Below are positions 1 to 10,422 of a stretch of DNA of 64,000 bases, piece after piece. A program made the position numbers and the translations under genes. This DNA is from Pterobdella sp. o SKG-2022. Lineage: Eukaryota > Annelida > Clitellata > Hirudinida > Piscicolidae. The notes beneath the pieces were generated by a model. It was not told where the DNA came from. It worked only from the letters and a program-made list of their open reading frames with translations, and searched no databases. Location of the stretch: the NCBI GenBank assembly GCA_964035795.1, contig OZ038325.1:3684277-3748276 (forward strand). Direction: 5' to 3'. Numbering within the stretch: position 1 is the first letter of the stretch; each line of letters starts with the position of its first letter.

Positions 1-885
1 GCTTTCGACCGAGTGCCAAGGAAGGTGATTGAATGTGCGCTGAGAAAAAAAAGTTGGTTTCGGAAAGGCTGAATCAAGCAGTAATGTTGATGTATAAAGG
101 AGCAAAAACCGAGTTCAGGTTGGAGTGGACACTCGGAAGAATTTGATGTTGGTGTAGGTGTCCATCAAGGATTGGTTCTTTCACTGTTTTTGTTTTTAAT
201 AATGCTATATGTATTGTCTGAAGACGGAAGAAAAGGTGCTTTATATGAACTGCTTTATGCAGCTGAATTGGTCTTGATGGCAGAGACTATGGAAGTACTA
301 GAAGCACAATTCATCCGTTGGAAAGCAGCTTTTGAAAGGAAAGGATTGAAGGTTAATCTTGGTAAGACAAAGATCATGGACAGTGGTGGTGGTACTGGGG
401 TCGCTGTTTTGGCTAAGATTGATCCGTGTGGTGTGTGTGGTAAGAGGGCTAAGGTAAATTGTGTGAGGTGTAAGACATGTAAGAAGTGGGTTCATGCATG
501 GTGTGCTAGGGTAAAGAAAGTTTCTTGTGAGATTAATGGAAATTTTGAATGCAGAGTTTGTAATGTTTTAAATGAAGGATGTGATAATGTCTCAATTTTT
601 TTTCTGTGAGTAAGAGAGGGTAAATAATTTTTGTTATCTAGAAGACAATATGAATGGTGGAGGAGGAAGTGAGCCAGCTGTTACACGATGAAAAGCATTC
701 AACAGTGTGTCTTCTATGTTATGTGGTAAAAGACACACATGGAATATCAAAGGAAAAATTTATAGGACATGTGTGAGGCCTGTATGAGACATATGGCTCG
801 AGACTTGGGTGGTAAGCTACGTTAAAGAAAGTATTTTGAGAAGAGCAGAAAAACGGATGCTTCAAATGATGTGTGATGTGTAGGC
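1..885 (+). mobile_element. LINE fragment: reverse transcriptase plus Cys/His finger (finger-type B)
   Basis: Partial reverse transcriptase of an APE-type non-LTR retrotransposon. The window opens inside the RT at AFDRVP (1-18), followed by GVHQG (about 157-172). The catalytic YADD box is degenerate, reading YAAE near 255. After the RT comes a treble-clef/PHD-like finger (about 427-560) with CGVCGK and KKWVHAWC, then a C-terminal domain ending RRAEKRMLQMMCDV (about 830-870). The frame is broken between these parts. The same C-terminal stretch is found on the minus strand at 21.1-21.7 kb, so both belong to one family. It stops at about 885, where a different LINE begins. Pseudogene-like; the family clade is not certain. 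Confidence 0.8.
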
Positions 886-2245
886 ATGCTTCTTTCGGGA
901 AAAATACAACACACCCAAATACTCTCAACCATAAAAAAATTCTTAGCCAACTACCTGAAAGGCCGCCAACACTATACCACATACAACAACCAAACACACA
1001 AACATTAAAGCAGGAATTCCCCAAGGGGGCGTTCTATCACCCACATTATTCATCATATACATGTCAAACATTCTTTTCCCCAAGAACAACTCAGTCAACC
1101 TCATCACCTACGCAGATGACATCACCATAACCTCATCTTACCCCAACACCAGCACAGCTTTCCAAAACCTTCTCTCGTGTCTAATTGAGAAATACACCTG
1201 GACTCACATTTACGACCTCCAAATCAACCCGACCAAAACCACAACCACACTCATAACCTCAGACCTTTCAGAAAACAACAATCCACTGAACATCCACATC
1301 AACACACCCCCATCCTCACCACCTCCAACCCTACCATCCTTGGCCTAACTTTTGACTCCAAACTAAGTTTCTTCACCCACACAAACAACACCATCACAAA
1401 AGCGCAAAAATCACTCAACTTCTTAAAACTTCTCACATCAACACACTGGGCAAAAGCAAAGAAACACTCACCACCACATTTAAAACACTACTTCCCATCA
1501 TTGAATACGCCAACACCATTTGGTCATCCATCATCTCATCCACCTTTCTCAACAAACTACAAAAAAAATTCAAAATGTAGCCTTGAGAACAATCACGGAC
1601 TGCACCCCAGACACCAACGCCCAACATCTCCACTCAGAAACCAAAATCCTCCTACTTTGAACCCACCTCAAGCTTCACGCATCACAACTCATACAAAAAG
1701 CCTCACACCCCACTCACCCTCTACACACATTCACCACTAAAGAAGCTCACCCCAGATACAAAGAACAATCCACATTCAACAACAACTACACCCTAAACGT
1801 ATCCTTTTCACAGAACACTCCTCACACACAAATAAAAAACAGTATAAAAACCATACACACAAAAATAGTTCATGATTTCATATCATCCACTTACAACAAA
1901 CTTTTCGACAAACAACCTTCTCCCATTCACGACTCAGAAACCACCCTAGATCACCACACACGTCGCAATCTCGCTCAACTCAGAACAAACAAGTCGCCTT
2001 TCATTCTCTCATACCTCAACAAGATCTCACCATTATTTCATTTTTCACCATCCTGCCTACTCTGCCACGCCCACCCTCACCTCTTCATCTGTCCCAAAAT
2101 AAGTACCACTCTGGGGCTCGAGAGTCTGTGGAGCTTTCATGTGAGAGCGGCTGAGCTTCTGAAGAGCTGGATGGTCTTGATGGGGACTTGATAAGCATCT
2201 ATCCATGACTAGGGTGCTTGGGGTAAAATAAATAAATGAAAAAAA
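886..2245 (+). mobile_element. 2A-type LINE, 5'-truncated copy (copy a)
   Basis: Matches the 3' half of the element at 24.1-27.5 kb. It starts inside the RT (FLANYLKGR, about 940), then has AGIPQGGVLSP, the catalytic YADDITIT (about 1107-1130), the thumb region, and a C-terminal Cys-rich tail with CLLCH...HLFICP (about 2050-2100). The sense strand is rich in A and C and poor in G until about 2100, where it turns G-rich (GAGAGTCTGTGG). It ends with GGGTGCTTGGGGTAAAATAAATAAATG. Several frameshifts. It interrupts the finger-type LINE to its left, so it inserted later, with typical 5' truncation. Confidence 0.8.
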
Positions 2246-2689
2246 TATCGCTAACTATCACAAAACTTTAGAACCCCATTTTTGAAAAGGTTCCAGTATC
2301 TAGATCATAACAATACACATAAATGACATTTGGAAAACTGAGTTGATTTTATGAATGCATTATTCTTAATAAAACTTATGATATTAAACAAAAAAATATA
2401 TAGATAAAAAAATTTTGAGCTATCAAATGTTTATTTTGAACCACTTCATTGTCTTTATCTTCTTTCATTACAACACAATTGAAACTAGAAGTGCTCATCT
2501 TTTTTCTTTTTTTGTTAAATTTTTTAATATTAATTAAATGATAATATTCTTTCCATTTTTTATAGCATTTTCATCTAAGTAATGTCAGCCTTTATTACCT
2601 CTATAAAAACAAGTTTTTAAGATTATACCTAAGGTGCTTGGGCTAAAAAAATCCAAACTGACCATCGTTAAAAACCAAGATCTTTATGA
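2246..2689. other. AT-rich spacer
   Basis: No open reading frame or domain recognised. A short stretch at about 2630-2655 (aggtgcttgggctaaaaaaa) resembles the 3' end of the 2A-type LINE and could be a solo tail. Confidence 0.4.
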
Positions 2690-3231
2690 TTCCCTGCTCT
2701 ATAACATGCTCAACAACCCCATACATGATCTGTGAGCTTGAAGCTTTTATAATTTTCTCGATCAAAAGCATACCCTTATCTTTTTAGAGGTTCATAATGA
2801 TCCTATCACGCCATTAGGCGGACCAAGTCAGTGGACCAAGGCTCTATGGGTCCAGACTCCTTCAACGTTTCTGCCACTATGCCAGAAAGTCCCGCTGCTT
2901 CGCGATACTTTTTGATAGCATCACTGACCTGTGATAGTGTGACCGAAGAAGGAGGGTCAGGGATCAGCGAGACAAAAGAAAGGAACTCATTACACTAAAC
3001 GAACTCAACATTTAATAGCATCATGACGTTCGAATCAGGCGTACATTTTTTGGGCATCACTCAATGAAAGTTCTCCAGCATCACCTCTGACACATTTATG
3101 GTTTATTTGCCAACCAAACAAAAAAGCTTAGCGACTTCCTTAGACCTGATTAACTAAAATTTTGGTATCGTTTGAAATGTGGAATTGATTTGACTCAGTG
3201 CCACCAGCCCATCTTTTTATAATCCTAGACA
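2690..3231 (-). mobile_element. Finger-type A LINE, rearranged internal fragment
   Basis: Read on the minus strand it matches the linker and early RT of the near full-length copy at 10.4-13.9 kb (compare 11780-12360), with many indels. Its last 50 bases (about 3170-3230) match a different part of that copy, the start of the endonuclease region near 13300-13350. Two non-adjacent parts of the element are therefore joined, by internal deletion or a template jump. Confidence 0.65.
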
Positions 3232-3588
3232 CCCTTCAAAAGCCTTCATTTCTCTAGAAGCTCAGCTGCTTTCACAGGATCGGTTCAAAAGCTCTCAGGA
3301 CCTAGTGTGGTTTTGATTTTGGGGCAAATGAATAAGTGAAAGGTGTTGTGAGAGTGGGTATGGCAAAGTGAACACGAAAATTATGGTGAGATTTCTTCGA
3401 AGAGACGATGAATTATGATTTTTGTGTTTTGAGTTGAGCGAATCAACTCGGTTGTGTGCAGTGATCTAGAATGGTTTCTGTGGGATTTATGGGATGGGGT
3501 GTTGAGGATTTTATTGTAGGTGTAGTCGTGTTCTATTTTTGTGTGTATTGTTTTCAAGTTGTGTTTAAATCATTTTAGTTCGGACAAA
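3232..3588 (-). mobile_element. 2A-type LINE 3' end, minus strand (copy b)
   Basis: The reverse complement encodes the C-terminal tail of the 2A-type LINE: SFILSYLNKISPSF, a CSLCH...HLFICPKI Cys/His motif and GPES. It sits inside finger-type A sequence (2690-3231 and 3589 onward), so it is a younger insertion. Only the 3' few hundred bases remain. Confidence 0.7.
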
Positions 3589-4145
3589 TTTCATAAGACT
3601 GATGGCCGAAGCTAACATCCAACTTAAAATTATTAGTATTTCAGAACACACTTAGGCATTTTACAGTTGCCTAAAAAAATTTTCACTTGCCCAATCATAT
3701 GAAAACAGTGCCAGAATATCAGTTTGTTGATACCTGCTGCCATAATGTAATCTTTTTTTAATCATATTAGATTATACAGCTGCAAATGTTCCAGTAACTG
3801 GGGTTGACAACAGTTGGCTTATATTATTGATACTATCATAAAATAGTTTATAAAAAAGCAACAATTTTTCATAAACTGCCAGTCCGAGCTAACGTCAAAA
3901 TTTAAAACTTTGAATTTAAGATCCGCCGTTCCCACACTTGGGCAGTTTGCTTTGCTATTGTCAACAACAAGAAGGATCATCCGCCAAACCAAATGACAAT
4001 ATTACCAGAATATCAGTTTTTTGATATCCGCTACCAAAGTTTACTGTTGTCCAGGTTATAATAGAAATGCAGCTAACATTTGGGACGCTATCTCGGTACA
4101 GATTAACGTCATGCCCAGGCTTCAAAACAAAATCAGCTTTCAACT
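3589..4145 (-). mobile_element. Two 5'UTR units and a 3' tail of finger-type A LINE
   Basis: 3589-3750 and 3876-4145 both align with 13600-13875, the 5' leader of the near full-length finger-type A copy (shared words include cacttgggcagttt and aatgacaa...taccag). Between them, 3755-3830 resembles that family's 3' end (ttagattatac...cagtaactggggt). The leader is therefore joined directly to the tail with no coding region, as expected of a short deletion derivative. Confidence 0.6.
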
Positions 4146-4301
4146 ATAAATAAAAAATTTAAACGTCATGATTGACAGTGGCTGACCTATCGAGTTTGAG
4201 ATGCATTAGCTTCATTGGTGAGTCTACAATAGCTTTTGGCAACTCTTTATCACAAGTGAGTCACATGTTGAAACCTACATTAGTTTAGATGAAAAAAAAA
4301 A

Positions 4302-4303
<2 letters not shown>

Positions 4304-4396
<93 letters not shown>
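4304..4396. repeat. (TA)n microsatellite
   Basis: About 93 bases of uninterrupted TA dinucleotide. It lies right at the 3' end of the minus-strand LINE that follows, and may have grown from that LINE's tail. Confidence 0.95.
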
Positions 4397-4399
<3 letters not shown>

Positions 4400-7240
4400 T
4401 TTGGATCTTAACTTCCGATGCGCTCGTTGCCTTGGTACAGCACGGTCTGTTGATGGGACATTTTCATGCCACCTACACTTTTGCAGCTTTTGCCACAAGT
4501 GTTCCAAAATATTGCTATATGGTATTGGGAAAATAGGATTCTGACGAGTAGTATGCACTGAGCTGACTTTCTCATGCTTGGCCGAAGAAACACGACGTCG
4601 ATGGGACTTAAAATGACTCAGAAAACCCGCCCTGCTCAAACATCGTCTCCCACAATGACCGCTCGTCAGTTCTGTTACATGCTCGGTGATGTTTCCTTTC
4701 CGCAGATCGCGTTTAAGCCTATCGTGTTCCCAGCTGCTTTCCTCAAAACGACCGATTGCTTCAAATCTGTTTTGCGCTTCTGTTTCCCATGAAACGGAGT
4801 TTATGCCGCATTTTTTGAAGGTTTTTTTCAAGCAATCGTTTTTTGGGTTTGTGAGCCAATCTTTTTTTATCGGTAAGTTGCCCATAAAATATTTGCTTTG
4901 TAATCCGTTTGTTGGGCAATCTTACTAAGTGTCCACTCCACCTGAGCTGTTGCTTGTAGATTAGGACTTCGATGCTACCGATATTTGCCATCTCAAGTAC
5001 TTCGGTGTCGCTGATGTGCATTTACCATTTTATGCCCAGAATCTTACGCAGACACTGTTGGTGAAAACGCTCAAGTTGTTTCAGGTGCCTGGTATATGTG
5101 GTCCAAGTTTCACTAGCAAAAAGAAGGACAGTTAGAACACACGCATTATAAACTTTAACTTTCGTGCGTTTAGAAATACTATGGCGAATCCAAAGACGCT
5201 TATGCAAGATGCCAAATGCATGGCTGGTTTTGCTTATTCTTAAGCACACCTCATCATCAATGGAGTTACTGCAATTGAGAGTACTTCTAAGATACACAAA
5301 CTTTGGAACGACTGCCAGCTTTTGTCCGTAGACATAGATTGATGGCTCGACATATGTTTTTCCAGAAGTTGGTTGATACATAAAAACAGTTTTCTTCAAA
5401 CTGATAGTCAACCCCAACGCAGTGCACGCAGCTTCAAAAGAATCTATCAAGTGCTGCATTTCCATCTCGGTGTGATTTAGCAAAGCACAGTCGTCTGCAT
5501 AAAGCAATTCACGTGTCACGCTCGTCGCTGTTTTGGTTCTGGCAGTGAAGCGTTTGATGTTAAAAAGCTTATCTGAGGTTTGATATTAAATGTAAACACC
5601 TTCGCTACTGACCTTGAAAGCTAATTGAAACATCATAGAAAAATAAAGCGCAAATAGTTTTGGAGCTAGTGTATCTCCCTGCTTGACACCGTTTCCTACA
5701 GTAAAAAGTTCTGCAAGTTTGCCCCCGATATTCAGCGTAGTTTTCATATCGTGGTGGAAAAGTTTCAAGATAGAAATCAACTTCTCTGGACAGCTTAACT
5801 TTCCAAGAATCAACCAAAGAGACTCACGGTTTACTGTGTCAAAAGTTTTAGTGAGGTCAATGAACACTTCAAAAAGATCTTTGCGCTGTTCCAGACATTT
5901 TTCTTGAAGGTGTCTGATTGTAAATATCATATCAACTGTTCTTCGACTACTTCTAAACCCACACTGGGATTCTGGAAAAACATTATCGGCAATGTGAAGG
6001 TTAATTATTTTGAAAACAATGGTCACACACTTGGACAAAGCAATATATGCCTTTGACTTAGATTCTAGTAATGACTGTATATTCACGTCGTTTTCATCAA
6101 ACCACTCGGTTTTTACGCTTTCTAAAGCCCAGTAATTCCTCACAAGCGCTAATATACAGAGACCTAAGTCTTTTTATGAATTTTCGCAAGTTATATTTTC
6201 CATTTCCCTCACTAGTTTTTTTTAACAGTAGCATTTTTTAGACCGGCTACATTGAGGCGATTAGGTAATTTGGTTCCACAACTACGGTTCCTCGGCTTAA
6301 CCACAAAGATCAACTTACCTCGAACAAGTCGGTGGTCAGTCCAACATTCAGCACCCCGCATAGCACGGACGATTTGTACATCAGCTATGTCACTCTTTCT
6401 GACCAACAAAAAATCTATCAAGTGCCATTGTTTCGAGCCCGGGTGCATTCAGGTAATTTTGAACTTGTCCTTCATTTGGAACATAGTGTTGGTTATCTGA
6501 AACCCCATTTCCGTGCAGAATTGTAGCAACGTTAAGCCGTTGCTATTAAGTTTTCCGATGCCATGTTTATTAAAACGTGCCAGGTTTCTGCATCTTTCTC
6601 GACTCTTGCATTAAAATCACCCAGTATAACGACTTTATCAGCCGGAGGGATCTTAGCAACAAGTTGCCTCAGGTCTTGATAGAAAGCCATTTTTGTTTCT
6701 TTTGATGTGTTTAATGTTGGTGCATACACGCTTACAAAAGTAGTATACTGACCACGATTCAAAGAAACTCTCATCGATAAAGTTCGTTCATTTATACCGC
6801 AAGTCAGCTCTTCTAGATAAGAAAGAAGTAAAGTTACAACTGCAAAAGACACACCAGATTCTTTTTTACTTCCATGCGGCTTACCTTTCAAAAAGAAAGT
6901 GTAACCTCCGTCTGAAACATTTCCTTCACCTATCAGTCGGGTTTCAGATAATGCCACGATGTCTAAGCCATAGCATTGAAGCTCCCTAGAGATTAAAGCA
7001 GTGGGTCTTTCAGGACGCTTATTCGATGTTGGCAAATCCGAAAGAGTACAAACATTCCAACAGCCAATCAATATGTTTTTTTATTCTTCTTTTCGCAGAA
7101 GTTGGATTACGACCTAGCCCAGGCTGCGATACCCTGGGACACCTGCCAGGCCAGACAATGGAACTTACACAGTCTCCAGAGCCTTTATTGACATTGATGC
7201 AACTATCATTTTTAATCATCATATAGAAAAAGATGCCGTA
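4397..7240 (-). mobile_element. LINE with APE endonuclease, RT and terminal C2H2 finger
   Basis: Order on the minus strand: endonuclease (7071-6532) with IGCWNVCTL, ALSETRLIGEG and LGDFNARV; endonuclease C-terminus (6448-6212) with HPGSKQWHLIDF and DHRLVRGKL; RT (6143-5586) with CGFRSSRRTVDMIF, the AFD box changed to TFDTVN, and GVKQGDTLAPKLF; catalytic ELLYADDCALL (5519-5022); 'thumb' text LRWSGHLVRLP; and a final CGRRCLSR...HFKSHRR C2H2 finger (about 4640). The endonuclease resembles the type captured in CFDP2-like proteins (RTE-related). The catalytic YADD is intact, but the frame is broken at about six places. The linker between endonuclease and RT is partly lost. Confidence 0.85.
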
Positions 7241-7330
7241 TAAGGCTACAGCCAGCCATAACACACGCTCACAAAGCAATGCCCGTGCCTGATGCTTTTT
7301 ATAGTGAAAAAAGGCATTGTATTCAACAAA

Positions 7331-7445
7331 TCCCACTCACTCCGCACAGTTGTATTTGTCCAAAAAGAAAAAAAAGTTAACACCATTGGATACAAAAATG
7401 CCGCAGATTTTTTTTTGAAGTTGACTTTCTAGATACATGACCTGA
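7331..7445 (+). repeat. Dispersed short repeat, copy 1
   Basis: This stretch (ccgcacagttgtatttgtc, cattggata, gccgcag, aagttgac) matches the reverse complement of 41045-41165 with scattered changes. It lies between two minus-strand LINEs and could be a leader or tail piece of one of them. Function unknown. Confidence 0.55.
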
Positions 7446-7479
7446 CAAGACCTAACGGGCATATCTCTCTGGATTTATC

Positions 7480-9800
7480 TGTAGAGGTTTACTCCTTTAC
7501 CTTGGCCTTCTACAAGGCTGTAGCCCCAGCCATATGTATATATATATGTGTATATATATATATATATATAAACGCTTCGTTCGATTAGACTCACCCCTCC
7601 TCTAGATGCTTGTTTTTCCAGACTCTTGTACAGTCTGTCAATAGCGTTGTTTGACTTGGCCAATCTGTCAACCTTGGCATCTGATGTAATTTCGCATCCC
7701 AAGTAGGTGAACTGGTGAACGATCTTCTACACAGTCTTTCCAATGGTGTTGTGAGGAAGGCGATACTTTTCTTGAAGTGCAGGTTGGTGGAGAACTTCCG
7801 TCTTTTTCAGGTTGACCTCTAGACCGAAGAGCTGGGCAGTTTCTGCAAAGCAGGATGTCCGGTGCTGCAAGGCTTTCAGCACAATAACAAAATGTAAACG
7901 ACTAAGAACAGAACCTTGGTGGACACCTACCCGAACATCAAACGAGTTGCTATACTCATCATCAACTCTCACCCTACTTCTCACTTTCTTGTACATGGAT
8001 TGTAAAATACTCACAAGCCATTCATCAACTTTTAATTTTTGCATACTCCACCAAATCACTTCTCGTGGCACTGTCAAAGGCTTTCTCGAGATCAATGAAT
8101 GCTAAGTAGAGGGGCTTACCAGCAACCAGATGCTTTTCCTTTAACTGATGGAGAATAAATATAGCATCAGTTGTGCCTCGACCTTGCATAAAACCACATT
8201 GCATATCATTAATCACCACCCTTTGTCTGATAAAACCTTCCACTACGCACTCCAAAATCTTCATAACCTTATCAATTAACTTCAAACCCCTATAATTGTT
8301 GTTCCCAACAACAGACAAGGAGTTCGTAGAGCTTGCTGTGTAACGCTGGACCTCCATTTTTCCAAAGTTCAAGTTTGTTCTCATCAACTCCTGCTGCCTT
8401 GCCACCCTTCACCTGCTCTATGACTTCGGTAAGTTCTCGCATTGTGGGTGGTTTGTCCATTTTGACCTTCACCGGCAGCTGAGGGATACTGATTAGTACT
8501 GAGTTTTGGACAACGATCAGTATTAAATAGAGCCTGGAAATGTTCTGTCCAACGGCACAAGATGGCTGTCTTGTCCTTGAGGAGGGTTTGTCCATCTGCA
8601 CTGCGCAATGGACTCTGAGTCTGATATGTGGGGCCATATACTGCCTCGAGGGCTTCATAAAAACCTCTGAAGTCACCAGCATCAGCACACCGCTGAGTTC
8701 TAACTGCAAGGTTGGTCCACCATTCATTTTGCATAACTCGAAGCTTATTGCGGATTTGACGAAAAGCAGCTTTCTTCGCAGGACAGGACGGTTGAGCCAG
8801 GCAGACCTGGTGGGCTGATATCTTCTAACAATTCCTGGATTTCTACATTGTTTTTCGCAAACCAGTCTTTATTTTTTCTAGTGGCAAACCCAAGGACTTC
8901 TTTAGACGTCTGGAGGATGGTAGTTTTCAGTTTGTCCCAGAGTGTTTCGGGAGAGGAATCTTCTGGGAAGCTGTTCTTTCTAAGCTTGCTCTGTATGTTT
9001 GTCTGGAAGTCAGCTTTCACTCCAGCTGACTGTAGCATGCTTTGTTTGAACTTTTTCTTAAGTGGTTCTCCATTCTTTGCTCTTGGCTTGAAGTGCATTT
9101 TGAGTTTGCATCGCACTAGACCGTGATCAGTATATTTTGCGCTGGGCATCACTCTGGTGTGCAAGACATCCTTGAGGTTTCGTTGACGCGCTAGAACATA
9201 ATTAATGAGGTGCCAGTGTTTAGACCGAGGATGCATCTAAGTTGTTTTTAAGCTGTCCTTTTGTAGGAAAATGGAGTTGGAAACTTTTGTTAGAAACAGC
9301 AACGAAAACGGGCGTTTACTGTTGGAGTTCTGCACAGAACAACAACTTGTCAACGCCATGTCTTCCCAGTACCCCTTTCCAGGCAGCTGCGTCTTGGCCC
9401 ACTCTAACATTGAAATCACCATGAATTAAGATCTTGTCGTTTGTAAGGATGCTTTGGAGAAGGCTACGGAGTTTTGAGTAAAGATTGTCTTTCACAGCAG
9501 GCTTAGCTTAAAGGGTCGGAGCGTACACTAAAAAGCGTCACATACTTCTTGTTCTTCAGAGGTAGGCGCATTGACATGGTACGGCTGGAATGACCAGATG
9601 GCAGGTTTTCCAGCTTCGATGCGATGGAGGTTCTGTGCATGAAGCCAATACCAGAAATACGCTTCTCTTTTGCAGGTTTTCCAGACCAGAAGAGGGTGTA
9701 CCGGCGCCATGCTCCTCTAGACTGCCTTCTTCTGGGAGGCGAATTCCACTGAGAGCAGCTGTTGTCTCTGGGTGAGCATCAGACGACCATTATCCTGAAC
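7480..9800 (-). mobile_element. Mosaic LINE: finger-ended LINE with a swapped RT core
   Basis: The outer parts belong to the CFDP2-like endonuclease family: 9800-8745 (HGDFNVRV, HPRSKHWHLINYVL, DHGLVRCKL), 8734-8310 (NEWWTNLAVRTQRCAD, PTYQTQSPLRSADGQ, GGPALHSKLYELLVCC) and about 7870-7480 (CFAETAQLFGLEVNLKKTEV, YLGCEITSDAKVD). The middle, about 8298-7872, reads instead like the finger-type LINEs (NYRGLKLIDKVMKILE, DMQCGFMQGRGTTDAIF, FIDLEKAFD, GVHQGSVLS). The change is abrupt at both ends. The 3' portion of the RT and the finger are missing. Confidence 0.75.
7536..7571. repeat. (TA)n-type microsatellite inside the mosaic LINE
   Basis: Alternating TA/TG run that interrupts the LINE's coding text just after SRGGVSLIERS. 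It may mark where the element's 3' part was lost. Confidence 0.8.
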
Positions 9801-9839
9801 TGCCTACATGCAGAATTGAAGCAATTTTTGTTCCTTTGA

Positions 9840-10190
9840 CTAAACCACCGTGTATGCTAATTTCCACTTTTTATTCGTGAACTCGTGCTTGCCAAACACA
9901 GATCATCCCCATAGCAAAACTTTAGGAGCAATCTATCTTCCAAGTTTCTTTAACTAATGCCAAAGCCTCCACGATTTCTACCAAACCTATCAATCAGCTT
10001 ACTAACATGCCTATTAAAATCACCCTAACAAATCAAAAACTCTTTCTCATTTGCTCCACTACAATATCTTTAACAATGTCTTCAAACTTTTTTCCACATT
10101 GAGGCACGTAAACACAAACTACACCTCCTTTTCAAAAACCAACACTAACATCAGATCTCTATCCAAAATCTTTATTATTTCTATTATATT
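9840..10190 (-). mobile_element. LINE endonuclease relic
   Basis: The minus strand shows a strongly decayed APE-type endonuclease: VYVPQCGKKFEDIV, remains of a GDFN-containing strand (frame-shifted), then text like RFGRNRGGFGIG. It is a different family from its neighbour on the left. No intact reading frame. Confidence 0.5.
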
Positions 10191-10212
10191 GTTTTTTCTT
10201 AACAAGTACACC

Positions 10213-10375
10213 TTTTACGAAACATCTTATGTATTTTTTATATAGTAATTATCAATAAAACATCAATTTGAGGAATGTTAATATATTTATTGAAACTTAA
10301 ACTATAGTTTTCGGTATGTATATGACCTTACCATAAAACATTAACATGAAATGACTATTGTATTTATGGGTGTTA
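10213..10375 (+). repeat. MITE-like repeat, single arm
   Basis: Closely matches one arm of the palindromic element at 20540-20850 (acatcttatgtatttttta, agtaattatc, aacatcaatttgaggaat, tatagttttcggta). The opposite arm is absent. Confidence 0.65.
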
Positions 10376-10422
10376 AATCAGAAAAGGATAGTTTAGATTA
10401 CGTATGTTTACGCAATAATAAT

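Noticed and set aside
4280..4885. Minus-strand open frame of 201 codons ending in a long Tyr-Ile repeat
   Set aside because: The Ile-Tyr tract is translation of the (TA)n microsatellite; the rest is the 3' end of a LINE in a shifted frame.
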